From positions 62,001 to 126,000 of the forward strand of contig CAZNLH010000001.1 of assembly GCA_964573995.1 (NCBI GenBank): DNA of 64,000 nt, written 5' to 3'. The notes below the pieces were generated by a model. It saw only the letters and a program-made list of their open reading frames with translations, was not told the origin of the DNA and did no database searches. The stretch comes from CAZNLH01 sp964573995. GTDB taxonomy: Bacteria; Gemmatimonadota; CAZMKB01; CAZNLH01. Within the stretch, counting starts at the first letter, position 1; each line of letters opens with the position of its first letter. The position numbers and the translations under genes were made by a program. This document shows, piece by piece, positions 27,867-36,918 of this stretch.

Positions 27867-28795
27867 TGGATGTATCGGTCATAGTAGTCAGTTATAACAC
27901 GAAGGACCTCTTGAGGGAGTGCATCCGGTCGATTTACAGGGAGACAAGGGAGATTGAATACGAGGTCTTCGTCGTCGATAACCGGAGCACCGACGGGAGC
28001 CCCGATATGGTGAAGGGGGAATTTCCCAAGGTGCGCCTGATCCGAAACGACCTGAACGTTGGGTTTGCAGCAGGGAACAACATTGCCTTGAAGAAGGGAA
28101 GGGGCCGATATTTCCTGCTCCTCAACCCGGACACCCAACTGGTCAATAACGCCATCGGGATCCTTGCGGATTACATGGATTCACATCGCGATGTGGGGGC
28201 CTCGGGGTGTATGCTCCTCGATGGAAATAAAGAGGTCCAGATGGTGTGCCGCAAGTTTTCTCGCATAGCCCACGAGGTGGGCGAGTTGATGCCGGTTATT
28301 AACCGGTGCAGGTGGCGTTGGATGTCCAGGAATTACCTCTCGGATGAATTCGATTACCGTAGTTGCGGAGAGACGGACTACGTCCAGGGCGCCTGTCTCA
28401 TGGTGAGGAGGGTGGTGATCGAAGAGATCGGCTTGATGGACGAGAGATATTTCATGTACAGTGAAGAGGAGGACTGGTGCTACAGGATGAAGCGGAAGGG
28501 GTGGAAGGTCATGTACGTCTCATCAGCCGTGGTCGTCCATTATCAAGGTATGTCCACCAGGCAGCACTCAAGCGAAATGCTGGTAGAACTTTACAGGAGC
28601 AAGTTCCAGTTTTTTTCCAAGAACTACGGCATCTGGAGGGCGCGGTTTTTGAAGATTGTCCTTGTAACGATGATGGCGTTTAGGGTCCCCTATTTTACAA
28701 TAGTGTCCCTCGTACGAAGCGGCAGGCGAGAATATGCCAGGGAGTATAGAGATCAAAGCCTGATGATCTTGAGGACGATGCTTTCTTCGACTTAG
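27866..28795 (+). CDS. GT2 glycosyltransferase (rhamnosyltransferase-like), second copy
   Basis: About 309 residues from ATG 27866 (TGATG overlap; GTG 27863 also possible). It has VIVVSYNTKDLLRECIRSIYRET, VVDNRSTDGS, NVGFAAGNNIALK, the metal site LLNPDTQL, VQGACLMVRRVVIEEIGLMDERYFMYSEEEDWCYRMKR and a C-terminal amphipathic helix. It has the same domain plan as 19041 but is clearly divergent. It probably adds a different residue of the repeat unit. Confidence 0.92.
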   Translation: MDVSVIVVSYNTKDLLRECIRSIYRETREIEYEVFVVDNRSTDGSPDMVKGEFPKVRLIRNDLNVGFAAGNNIALKKGRGRYFLLLNPDTQLVNNAIGILADYMDSHRDVGASGCMLLDGNKEVQMVCRKFSRIAHEVGELMPVINRCRWRWMSRNYLSDEFDYRSCGETDYVQGACLMVRRVVIEEIGLMDERYFMYSEEEDWCYRMKRKGWKVMYVSSAVVVHYQGMSTRQHSSEMLVELYRSKFQFFSKNYGIWRARFLKIVLVTMMAFRVPYFTIVSLVRSGRREYAREYRDQSLMILRTMLSST

Positions 28796-28805
28796 GAGGA
28801 TGGAG

Positions 28806-29855
28806 ATGAGGTACATCAATGCCCGGTCGTTCACCAACAAGCGACTGAACAAATTGGAGATCAAACTGAAACGGACGCGTCTCCGATCGAAACCGGTAGA
28901 GATCAGCCTCGAGCCTACACTTCGGTGCAACTCGAACTGCGTGATGTGCAATCGCCAGTTTGTCAGGAAGGACCAAGTCCGTCACTCCGGCTTTCTCTCC
29001 TGGGAGGTATTCGACAAGGTGCGGCCCTTTTTCCCCTATGCGGAAAGGGTCCTCCTCGGCGGATTTGGAGAGGCCTTGTTGCACCCGGATTATATAGAAA
29101 TGGTCAAGGAGGTAAAGCGATACGGCCCCCAGGTCTACTTCTTTACAAACGCGATATCTCTGAAGCCGGATATCGCCAGGGGCCTGGTTGATGCACACCT
29201 GGACCAGATATGCGTGTCTATTGGGGGCGCCAATCCCGTGACCCACACCTACGTCCGGGGCACGGATACCTTGAATAGGGTGATCGAGAACATAAGGGCG
29301 TTGAACGAGTGTAAGGCCTCTCGCGGCAACGGCCACCCGGCCGTCTCCCTCAATGTAGTTGCGATGAACTCAGTCCTCCCGGAGGTCTGTGATATCCTGC
29401 GCCTGGCGGGCGAACTTCATGTCGAGTCGCTATGGATGCCCCACCTCGTTGTTCAACAAGATGAGATGATCGAGGAGAGTCCATGGACCCGGGTGGAGGA
29501 TTCAAGGCGGTATCTTGCCGAAGGCGAAAAACTGGCAAGCGAACTCGGAATAGAGGTGCATTTCCCGGCCCTCGATGAGGCTACGGGTGACTGTCTCTCT
29601 TTTTTCCAGGAGATATATGTTACCTGGGACGGCATGGTCCTCTCCTGCCCTTTCGAGAGGTATATCGTGGGAGACCTGGCCTCGAATACGCTCAATGAGA
29701 TCTGGGATGGCCCCGGTTATCTCAAGTTGAGAAGGTCCTATTTCGAGAGGGGTATATGCGAGGTCTGCCCCAATTGCAGCAAGTGGAGTATCGAGCCCAA
29801 TTCTCACCTGCATCCGGCGGCTAACTCCAGGGAGTACGCAGAGAGACTGTTCTAA
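28806..29855 (+). CDS. Radical SAM protein with SPASM domain
   Basis: 349 residues from ATG 28806, six bases after GGAGG; ATG 28800 touches that site directly. The radical SAM [4Fe-4S] motif is Cys41-x3-Cys45-x2-Cys48 (CNSNCVMC), followed by LLGGFGEALLHPDY. The C-terminal region has a SPASM-like layout: VTWDGMVLSCPF, DLASNTLNEIWDG and CEVCPNC, with cysteines for an auxiliary cluster. SPASM enzymes usually modify peptides or proteins, sometimes sugars or alcohols. No precursor peptide gene was seen nearby, so the substrate is open. It is embedded in the glycosyltransferase operon. Confidence 0.9.
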   Translation: MRYINARSFTNKRLNKLEIKLKRTRLRSKPVEISLEPTLRCNSNCVMCNRQFVRKDQVRHSGFLSWEVFDKVRPFFPYAERVLLGGFGEALLHPDYIEMVKEVKRYGPQVYFFTNAISLKPDIARGLVDAHLDQICVSIGGANPVTHTYVRGTDTLNRVIENIRALNECKASRGNGHPAVSLNVVAMNSVLPEVCDILRLAGELHVESLWMPHLVVQQDEMIEESPWTRVEDSRRYLAEGEKLASELGIEVHFPALDEATGDCLSFFQEIYVTWDGMVLSCPFERYIVGDLASNTLNEIWDGPGYLKLRRSYFERGICEVCPNCSKWSIEPNSHLHPAANSREYAERLF

Positions 29856-29869
29856 GGAATTCCGGAAAG

Positions 29870-31132
29870 ATGAAGATATTGCTTGTAAAGTCCGTGATCC
29901 CTGCAGGAAAGAGAATGGGAAGCGATATTGTCTCCTATAACCTCCTTAGATTATTGTCCCTGGATCACGAGGTTTCCTTTCTTGGAATGGCCCACAGCCC
30001 TGAAGAGGTGCGTGACGCGGGGCGCTTGGGGGAGTTCTGTGAGGAGGTGTTCATCGTCCCAGCGCCGAACAAGCGGTCTCTGTTTCATCGGTTGTACTAC
30101 AAGTTTCTCAATCTTACGAAGTTGATTTTCTTGCTCAGGTCGCAGGAGGTAAGTTACAATTCCCCGTCGTGCCTCAAGAGGAAATTGGCCGATGTCACCG
30201 ATAGAGGCGGATATGACCTCGTCATCATAGAGTATTGGCATTGCGCATTGCTCCGTTCACACGTCAGGGGGATAGCCACCGCCGTCCTGCTGATCCACGA
30301 TGCCGCCTTCATGAGAGACAGGAGGCGGATGCTGGTGGAGAACAGTTGTTGGAAGCGTGCATTTATGAGAATCTACTTCAGGTTGAAGAGGCGGGAAGAG
30401 TTGCGATCGGTTGAGTGTTTCAAGAATGTACTGGCGTTGTCTGCGGCGGACATCGATCATATACGGCAGGAGGGTGGAGAGAGGACTCGAGGGATCTCTT
30501 TTCAAAAGATTCCGGTGTCGGTCGCTGCCGATCTGGAGGAGTCGGCCTGTTATGCGGTAAGCGAGGAGATACCCAATTCACTGTACTTCATCGGCAGCCT
30601 GGATTGGTTCAACAACCTTGATGCCGTGCTGTTCTTCCTTGAAAGGGTCTACCCTCACTTCAAAGGGATGCACGATGGGCTCGAACTCTACGTAGTCGGA
30701 AACTGTGGCCCCCGCGTCCACAAGAGGCTGCAGGGGCTCGGACCGGTCCGGTTTGCCGGGTTTGTCAGGGATACCGCTGAAGGACTAAAGAAATACCGGG
30801 TATGTATTGCTCCTATTCGAGTGGGGAGCGGCATCAAGATCAAGATATTGGAGGCCTTCATCCTGGGCAAACCGGTGGTGACGACGTCCATAGGCGCTGA
30901 GGGGATCTCATTTTTCGATGACCATGCTGATGGAGTCCGAGACGACCCCGCCGCCTTCGCCGGTGAAGTAATACGCCTGTTGAGTGATGATTCGTATTAC
31001 AATCAGGTCAAAGATCGCCAGTTGAAATATGCCAGGGAAAACCTGACTGTGGAGGCCAATCGCAAGCGAATCCAGGATATTATCGCCACGTTGGGTGTTG
31101 AGAATGGGTCTGTAAAAATAGCGGTCAAGTAG
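29870..31132 (+). CDS. GT4-like glycosyltransferase
   Basis: A 420-residue protein. The N-terminal acceptor domain begins MKILLVKSVIPAGKRMGSDIVSYNLLRLL. The C-terminal donor domain has LYFIGSLDWFNNLDAVLFFL, APIRVGSGIKIKILEAFILGKPVVTT and GAEGI. This is the PEP-CTERM/XrtA-locus type of GT4 (TIGR03087-like), although no exosortase is visible here. ATG 29870 follows a weak GGAAAG site, 14 bases after the radical SAM gene. Confidence 0.88.
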   Translation: MKILLVKSVIPAGKRMGSDIVSYNLLRLLSLDHEVSFLGMAHSPEEVRDAGRLGEFCEEVFIVPAPNKRSLFHRLYYKFLNLTKLIFLLRSQEVSYNSPSCLKRKLADVTDRGGYDLVIIEYWHCALLRSHVRGIATAVLLIHDAAFMRDRRRMLVENSCWKRAFMRIYFRLKRREELRSVECFKNVLALSAADIDHIRQEGGERTRGISFQKIPVSVAADLEESACYAVSEEIPNSLYFIGSLDWFNNLDAVLFFLERVYPHFKGMHDGLELYVVGNCGPRVHKRLQGLGPVRFAGFVRDTAEGLKKYRVCIAPIRVGSGIKIKILEAFILGKPVVTTSIGAEGISFFDDHADGVRDDPAAFAGEVIRLLSDDSYYNQVKDRQLKYARENLTVEANRKRIQDIIATLGVENGSVKIAVK

Positions 31133-31179
31133 GGACCAGACAGGCTCTTGTAGAACCAAGATTACTTCCTTATCGAACG

Positions 31180-32403
31180 ATGCGTATCCTTCAGGTAAAC
31201 AAGTCGCACCATCATCGTGGAGGAGCAAACCATTATTACCTGGAGTTGTCACGGATCCTGGAGGAGGCGGGAAATGATGTCATTAATTTTTCGATGAGAG
31301 ATGATCAAAATGACCCCTCACCCTTCAGTTCATATTTCGTTGATAAGGTTGACTTCAATGATGCCGATGGCACAATCGAGAGGATCAAATGCTCAGGGAG
31401 GGCTATCTACTCGCTACAGGCCAGGGAAAAGGTCCGTCTTCTTATCGACCGTTACAGGCCGGATGTTGCGCATATTCATAATGTCTATCACCAACTATCG
31501 CCATCATTCCTCCCAATCCTGAGGGATCACGGAATACCGGTCGTCATGACGGCCCATGATTACAAGTTGGTCTGTCCCAACTATATGCTGTTCAATGGCG
31601 AAGGTGTATGCGAGCGCTGCGTGGAGGGACGAATATATAATGTCCTTGTGGACACCTGCAGGAACACGCCACTTTCCAGGAGGCTTGTCCTGCTTGCTGA
31701 GGCGTATCTCCACCGCCTCTTGGGTACGTACCGGGACTCTCTTGACGTTGTCATCGCCCCGAGCAGGTTCATGAAGGATGTCCTGGATCGGCACGCGAGG
31801 CTCAATGCAAGGGTAATCCACATACCAAACTTCGTCGATCCGATCCCACCAGGGCCGAAATTTGGAGGAGGGGAATATATCCTTTATTTCGGCAGGCTGT
31901 CTCGTGAAAAGGGATTATCCGCTCTAATCCGGGCCGTGAGGCGTTTTCCGGAATCCCTTCTTGTAATTGCCGGTGAAGGACCGGAAAGGCGCTCTCTCGA
32001 AATGCTTCGTGACCGAGAACATGCTGAAAATGTGCGTTTCGTGGGCCATAAGAACTCAACCGAGATAAAGCACCTTATTGACAGGTGCTCTTTCAGCGTT
32101 CTCCCCTCGATCTGCTATGAGAATTGCCCCCTCTCGGTCCTGGAGTCCATGGCCCGAGGAAAGCCGGTCATCGGCTCCCGGATCGGTGGAATCCCGGAAC
32201 TCATAGGGGATGGGCGTACCGGACTCCTCTCGGTGGCGGGAGATGTTGATGATCTCAGTGAGAAGATAGGGCGATTGCTCAAGGACAGGGACCTCAGGGT
32301 TGAATTGGGACGCAATGGTTACCGGGATGTGAAGATAAGGTACAACAAGGCGGACCACTGCAGGGCAATCCTATCGGTGTACGAGGGCCTCGTATATGGT
32401 TGA
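31180..32403 (+). CDS. GT4 glycosyltransferase
   Basis: A 407-residue GT-B enzyme. It begins MRILQVNKSHHHRGGANHYYLELSRIL. The middle segment YKLVCPNYMLFNGEGVCERC carries paired cysteines (CPN... CERC) seen in a GT4 subgroup. The donor domain has LYFGRLSREKGLSALI and the E-x7-E region CYENCPLSVLESMARGKPVIGS. No strong ribosome-binding site precedes ATG 31180. It probably adds one residue of the polysaccharide repeat. Confidence 0.92.
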   Translation: MRILQVNKSHHHRGGANHYYLELSRILEEAGNDVINFSMRDDQNDPSPFSSYFVDKVDFNDADGTIERIKCSGRAIYSLQAREKVRLLIDRYRPDVAHIHNVYHQLSPSFLPILRDHGIPVVMTAHDYKLVCPNYMLFNGEGVCERCVEGRIYNVLVDTCRNTPLSRRLVLLAEAYLHRLLGTYRDSLDVVIAPSRFMKDVLDRHARLNARVIHIPNFVDPIPPGPKFGGGEYILYFGRLSREKGLSALIRAVRRFPESLLVIAGEGPERRSLEMLRDREHAENVRFVGHKNSTEIKHLIDRCSFSVLPSICYENCPLSVLESMARGKPVIGSRIGGIPELIGDGRTGLLSVAGDVDDLSEKIGRLLKDRDLRVELGRNGYRDVKIRYNKADHCRAILSVYEGLVYG

Positions 32404-32416
32404 GGAGGGGAGGTAG

Positions 32417-33538
32417 GTGAAAAGTATCCGGGTGGCAATTCTTGGGACTCGCGGAATTCCCGCGAACTACGGTGGCTTCGAGACCTGTGTCGATGAAGTC
32501 TCCAGGAGGCTTGTCGTCATGGGAGATGATGTTACCGTTTATTGTAGAAAGAATAACGTTGGCGACTCCGGGAGCATTTACCTGGGTGTAAAGTTGCGCA
32601 GGCTCCCTTCAATCCACAGGAAGAGCCTGGACACGATATCCCACACCTTCATATCCGTCATCGATGCACTCCCACGGGGATTCGAGATCTTCCATATCTA
32701 TGGTCTTGGTAATTCCATATTCACACCTGTACTGAGGCTCTTCGGCAAGCGAGTAGTTATTTCAGTGGATGGGGTGGAATGGAGGAGGAAGAAATGGGGT
32801 TGCCTGGCGAGGGCCTGGTTCAGGGTGTCAGAGTACTTTGCAGTGAAGTTCGCCAGCGAGATCGTGGCCGATTCGAGGGTAGTCCAGAGATATTATCGTG
32901 AGCGCTTCAACAGGAACCCGGTCTATATCCCGTACGGGGCTTATACGGAGAGGGTAGAGGATGTCGATTATCTTCGGAAGGTTGGTCTTGAGCCCGGGGG
33001 ATACATCCTGTTTGTAGGGAGGCTCATTCCTGAAAAGGGAGTCCATTATCTCATCGATGCATTTCAATCCGTGAAGACGGACAAGAAATTGGTGATCGTG
33101 GGAGACGATCCGTACAACAAGGATTATGTGGAATCGTTGAAGGGGATGTCGGATAAGAGGGTCGCTTTTCTTGGTTATGTCTACAACAAGTCTTATGCCG
33201 AATTGTGCAGTCACGCCTATCTCTATGTTCAACCCTCGGAACTCGAGGGTACATCGCCTGCACTGCTCGCGGCTATGGGCTATGGTAATTGCGTGGTAGT
33301 AAATGGGATAGAAGAAAACCTCGAGACAATAGGCGATGCTGGATTGAGTTACCCGGTCAACGATGTGGAAGCCCTTCGGGAGGTATTGCAGCAACTCGTT
33401 GATCATCCGGAACGCGTGAAGGAGTTCCGATCCAGGGCCCTGAGGAGGATAGAGGATCTATATAACTGGGACAGAATTGCAAGGGAATGTGAGAGACTCT
33501 ACCATCGCCTGTCGGATGATGATAATTGCAGGCAATAG
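32417..33538 (+). CDS. GT4 glycosyltransferase, DUF1972 type (rhamnosyltransferase WchF/Cps2T-like)
   Basis: A 373-residue protein. The N-terminal DUF1972 signature is ILGTRGIPANYGGFETCVDEVSRRL, then SVDGVEWRRKKW. The donor domain has LFVGRLIPEKGVHYLIDAF and the acidic segment PSELEGTSPALLAAMGYG. In streptococcal capsules this type often adds rhamnose to the first sugar; that specificity is not proven here. The start is GTG 32417 after GGAGGGGAGGTAG. It is the last gene of the polysaccharide operon; a short AGGGG/CCCCT hairpin follows at about 33536-33552, without a T-run. Confidence 0.92.
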   Translation: MKSIRVAILGTRGIPANYGGFETCVDEVSRRLVVMGDDVTVYCRKNNVGDSGSIYLGVKLRRLPSIHRKSLDTISHTFISVIDALPRGFEIFHIYGLGNSIFTPVLRLFGKRVVISVDGVEWRRKKWGCLARAWFRVSEYFAVKFASEIVADSRVVQRYYRERFNRNPVYIPYGAYTERVEDVDYLRKVGLEPGGYILFVGRLIPEKGVHYLIDAFQSVKTDKKLVIVGDDPYNKDYVESLKGMSDKRVAFLGYVYNKSYAELCSHAYLYVQPSELEGTSPALLAAMGYGNCVVVNGIEENLETIGDAGLSYPVNDVEALREVLQQLVDHPERVKEFRSRALRRIEDLYNWDRIARECERLYHRLSDDDNCRQ

Positions 33539-34005
33539 GGGCGTCTCCCCTGTAGTAGAGGATCCTACTTGCCTCTCATACCATCGAGTATGTCGATTTT
33601 CACACTCATGCTCAGGCAATGAGGCCAATTCGAACGTGCCTGAGAACAATCGCTACTCAATCTAACACTGCCGTTTTTGCTCCTCTTTACCGGTCTCTTT
33701 GTACTCTCCACATGGACAGTGGATTAGACCAACAGATTGGCGACAGTGCAGGGTAATAAGGACTCTTGTCTTGATGATGGCCTCTTTCGGTAAACTGGTA
33801 CGGCACTGTTCTGAAAAAAATTACAGGCAGTTAAAAAAAGTAACGGATTGAGGTTTGATGAAATATCTCGTGAATGTTCCCTGTTCTGTATCAGTAGTTA
33901 TAATAACAAGTTAAATACGCCTTCAAGGTGCAATATGAGTGGCATGCTTATTGCTAAGTGTACCCTGCAGCCTTTGAAACTCGGGCTCATGAGGGGGAGC
34001 GTAAA
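33539..34005 (+). other. 467-base non-coding region between the polysaccharide operon and the secreted glycosidase
   Basis: No gene is supported. It holds a weak hairpin right after the operon, an inverted pair of the heptamer ACAGTGC/GCACTGT (33743-33749 and 33803-33809), AT-rich sequence around 33810-33840, and the sigma-54 promoter at 33939-33955. Confidence 0.6.
33939..33955 (+). promoter_or_regulatory. sigma-54 promoter of the secreted glycosidase-like gene
   Basis: TGGCATG-CTTA-TTGCT has GG at 33941-33942 and GC at 33953-33954, spaced by 10. The predicted transcript start is near 33966, which supports translation from ATG 34006 rather than from the upstream in-frame codon at 33958. Confidence 0.8.
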
Positions 34006-35664
34006 ATGAAGACATCAATTAGCAGATTGAGTATCCTGCCCGCCTTTATCCTCCTGTCGGGAATTTCTTCATTCACATCCCTGACTGCTCAAGGAGTGAC
34101 TGACTTGCCCTTTCCCAGGCTGGCAAACTGTTATCTCAGGAACGAAGTAAGAGAGAAGGACGTCAATGTATTCAGCGGCTGGGACCTCCTCATTTTCGGC
34201 TGGACACTGGACAGAAACGAGGCGTACAGGGAAAACCTGTCCAGGATAAAGGAGGAAAATCCTGATGCCGTCTTCCTGCTCTATCATACCTCCATAGGTG
34301 CCAATTCGACGGTATCGCCACCGGACTCTATTTATACCCTTGCGCAACGCTATGACTGGTGGTTATACGACTACCAGGGCAACAAGATCTCATTTCCCGG
34401 ATGGGAATACGACAAGATATTGAACTTCACAAATACTGAGGCTGCGAAGGGGAGCAACCCCGACGGCTTGAAACCGAACTCCTTTCTCCCCGATTACCTC
34501 GTGAACGAACATGTCCTCAAATATGATTACTGGGATGGAATATTCTATGATGTCTATTCCGACAATCTTCGTTGGGTGAGCCGTGATATTAAGGATGCTA
34601 CACTCAACCAGGTGGCCGAGCATGACACGGAGCATAATGAAGGAGAGCCGCTTTTTGATACTCTATGGAGGGAGGGGATGTTGACACTTGCACAGAACAC
34701 GATAGGCCAAGATTCGAGTATTATAATGGTCGGTAACGGACTCAATCGATACGCGACACCATACCTGAACGGTATCATGTGCGAAAATTATTCTCCTTCC
34801 TCCAAGGACTTGAGCGATCTGGCTTCCATCCAGCGTTATCTCGTTGAGACCGGCAGGGACCAGGCGATCTCGATTATAAACGGGATGGTCCGTAATGAGA
34901 ATCCCACGGACTATCAATCCATGAGGTTCACCATGACCAGCACATTGCTCACCGATGCCTTTTTCAGTTGCGATTTCGGCAGCCAGGATCATGCTGAGAC
35001 CTTGTGGTTCGATGAATTCACGGTATATCCTACAGGGGAAGTGGCAGCATTGACCACTATGCTGACTGAGGACATCAATGCCGAGCAGGACAGGGTTCCC
35101 GTGGCCTCAACCGCCGGGTTTCCATCAACAGGCGTGATCCAGGTCGATGGAGAGGAGATATATTATGCCGCTAAGAGTGATACGGAATTCCTGGATTGTC
35201 AACGCGGGTATCCCCATGTCACGGAGAAGTACGACCTCAGGAGCCCTCACGACAAAGATGCACCGGTTGTCCACTATCTAAACGATCGCACGGGTTACCT
35301 CGGCCATCCCGTCTCCGACGCATACGATGTGAACGATCCATCGGTCAAGTTGAAGGATCTCTTTGCAGATGCTGGGTGGTATGCTGTGGGAGACGATGCA
35401 GTCAATATCAACTCGAGGGTATGGAGACGCGATTTCGACAACGGGATCGTCGTGATGAATCCGAGCGGCGAGACCAGGACGATCAGCGGATTGGGTGAAG
35501 GAACCTACAGGAAGATCAAGGGGATTCAGGATCCTGCCCACAACGACGGTGAACTCGTACACGATACGTTGACAATAGCACCCCAAGATGGATATATCTT
35601 GTTGAAACATCAGGATGACCAAGATCCTCCGGAAGCGCCTCATGGGCTGACGATCATAGAATAA
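34006..35664 (+). CDS. Secreted putative glycoside hydrolase (GHL15-like)
   Basis: 552 residues from ATG 34006, six bases after GGGGAG. A signal peptide (MKTSISRLSILPAFILLSG) is followed by a TIM-barrel-like domain (about 30-350). That domain has FPRLANCYLRNEV, DLLIFGWTLDRN, LLYHTSIGAN, YWDGIFYDVYSDN and MCENYSPSS, which resemble hypothetical glycosyl hydrolase family 15. Next comes STAGFPSTGVIQVDGEEIYY, a short beta module seen in several surface proteins. The C-terminus DPPEAPHGLTIIE looks like the first strand of an Fn3 domain cut off by the stop codon. It has no sorting domain, unlike its neighbours. Substrate unknown. Confidence 0.78.
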   Translation: MKTSISRLSILPAFILLSGISSFTSLTAQGVTDLPFPRLANCYLRNEVREKDVNVFSGWDLLIFGWTLDRNEAYRENLSRIKEENPDAVFLLYHTSIGANSTVSPPDSIYTLAQRYDWWLYDYQGNKISFPGWEYDKILNFTNTEAAKGSNPDGLKPNSFLPDYLVNEHVLKYDYWDGIFYDVYSDNLRWVSRDIKDATLNQVAEHDTEHNEGEPLFDTLWREGMLTLAQNTIGQDSSIIMVGNGLNRYATPYLNGIMCENYSPSSKDLSDLASIQRYLVETGRDQAISIINGMVRNENPTDYQSMRFTMTSTLLTDAFFSCDFGSQDHAETLWFDEFTVYPTGEVAALTTMLTEDINAEQDRVPVASTAGFPSTGVIQVDGEEIYYAAKSDTEFLDCQRGYPHVTEKYDLRSPHDKDAPVVHYLNDRTGYLGHPVSDAYDVNDPSVKLKDLFADAGWYAVGDDAVNINSRVWRRDFDNGIVVMNPSGETRTISGLGEGTYRKIKGIQDPAHNDGELVHDTLTIAPQDGYILLKHQDDQDPPEAPHGLTIIE

Positions 35665-35700
35665 CAGGGTGGGTTTCCTTGATCTCTCTTCTTCAGGATT

Positions 35701-36918
35701 TCATTGATCCTTATCGGCCCAGGGCGGACTTCCGTAAGATGCTGTTTGTTTATCGGGAGCGCATGTCCTATCGGTGATTGTGGGACATTTATGTCGCAAG
35801 AGGTCGACTATTAATCCTTCTATTCCCTCTACCATAGACTCGACGAGGAATCTATCCCGTGCCCGCTCCTCTCCGGCACGGCCCATCTTAAATCGACGGT
35901 CTCCATCCCTGATCAACCGGATGATCGATTGCGCCAATGCCTCGTGGTCTCCGGATTCCACCAGGAGCCCCGTCTCTCCATCCACAACTATCTCATCTAT
36001 GCTTCCAACCCTTGTAGAGACGACCGGAAGTCCGGAAGCCATGGCCTCCAGGAGGAAGAGTGGAAAGACTTCTTCCCTGGAAGAAAGGACGGCGATGTCG
36101 AGGCACCGGAGGATTTCGGGGATATCGCGGCGCTCGCCGAGGAATCGGACGTGTTCTTTCAGGTTCAAGTCAGCCGCAAGTTCCTCGAGATGTGCCCTCT
36201 CTTTTCCATCACCGATAATGAGGAATACCACACCTTCTTCTTCATCTATGACGCGGCTGGCTGCATGGATCAAGACATTGAGGGATTTCTCCGGGCACAG
36301 CCTGGCAACCGTCCCAACCCTGAAACGGTATCCTGTAATCCCCAGCGAGGCCATCAACGAGTCGCGGCTCCGCTCCAGATCGGAGAACCGACGCATGTCT
36401 ATGCCGTTGTATATTACTTCAAGCCGCCCCGGAGACAGGTTGGCGTGTTGAGACATTATACCGTCTCGGTGGTGCCTGGAGATCGCGATTATCCGGTCCA
36501 CCAGGTTGATGCTGAGGCGGTTTATGGTACGGACCAGCCACCCGCCGCCGGCTATCGCCTCGGAGTGGACCCATACGATAATCGCCGCGACGTGAGCCAG
36601 CCTGCCGCAGATCTTCCCCCAGAACATGGCGTCGTCATGGTTAAGAAGAATCAGCGCGTCGACACCTGATTTCCTCAGGTAGCGGGTCAGTCGTATGACT
36701 ATACGGAAGTCCCTCTTGTTCATCATGAGTCGATCATGGACCTCGACCCCGATCTCATGGATCTCTCTGCCCATTGCCCCCATCCCCTTCAGGCACAAGA
36801 CGCTGACGAAGAATCTGTCCCGGTCGAGGTGCCGGATTAGATCCTCGAGGATATTTTCCGCGCCTCCGACCTGGAGGGTGGAAGCCAGGAATGTTATATG
36901 TATCTTATTGTCAATCAT
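35701..36918 (-). CDS. GT4 glycosyltransferase on the opposite strand
   Basis: A 405-residue GT-B enzyme. It begins MIDNKIHITFLASTLQVGGAENILEDLI, a WcaC/PimB-like start. The donor domain has GTVARLCPEKSLNVLIHA, FLGERRDIPEILRCLDI and the E-x7-E region SREEVFPLFLLEAMASGLPVVSTRVG. The last 25 residues are polar and atypical. It is convergent with the glycosidase gene and outside the main operon, so it is probably regulated separately. No sigma-54 site was found upstream on the minus strand. The 36 bases between the two convergent genes contain no clear terminator. Confidence 0.9.
   Translation of the reverse strand: MIDNKIHITFLASTLQVGGAENILEDLIRHLDRDRFFVSVLCLKGMGAMGREIHEIGVEVHDRLMMNKRDFRIVIRLTRYLRKSGVDALILLNHDDAMFWGKICGRLAHVAAIIVWVHSEAIAGGGWLVRTINRLSINLVDRIIAISRHHRDGIMSQHANLSPGRLEVIYNGIDMRRFSDLERSRDSLMASLGITGYRFRVGTVARLCPEKSLNVLIHAASRVIDEEEGVVFLIIGDGKERAHLEELAADLNLKEHVRFLGERRDIPEILRCLDIAVLSSREEVFPLFLLEAMASGLPVVSTRVGSIDEIVVDGETGLLVESGDHEALAQSIIRLIRDGDRRFKMGRAGEERARDRFLVESMVEGIEGLIVDLLRHKCPTITDRTCAPDKQTASYGSPPWADKDQ

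Noticed and set aside
28740..29000. RiPP precursor peptide next to the radical SAM/SPASM gene
   Set aside because: Flanking genes abut closely on both sides; no short frame with a ribosome-binding site and peptide-like leader is available.
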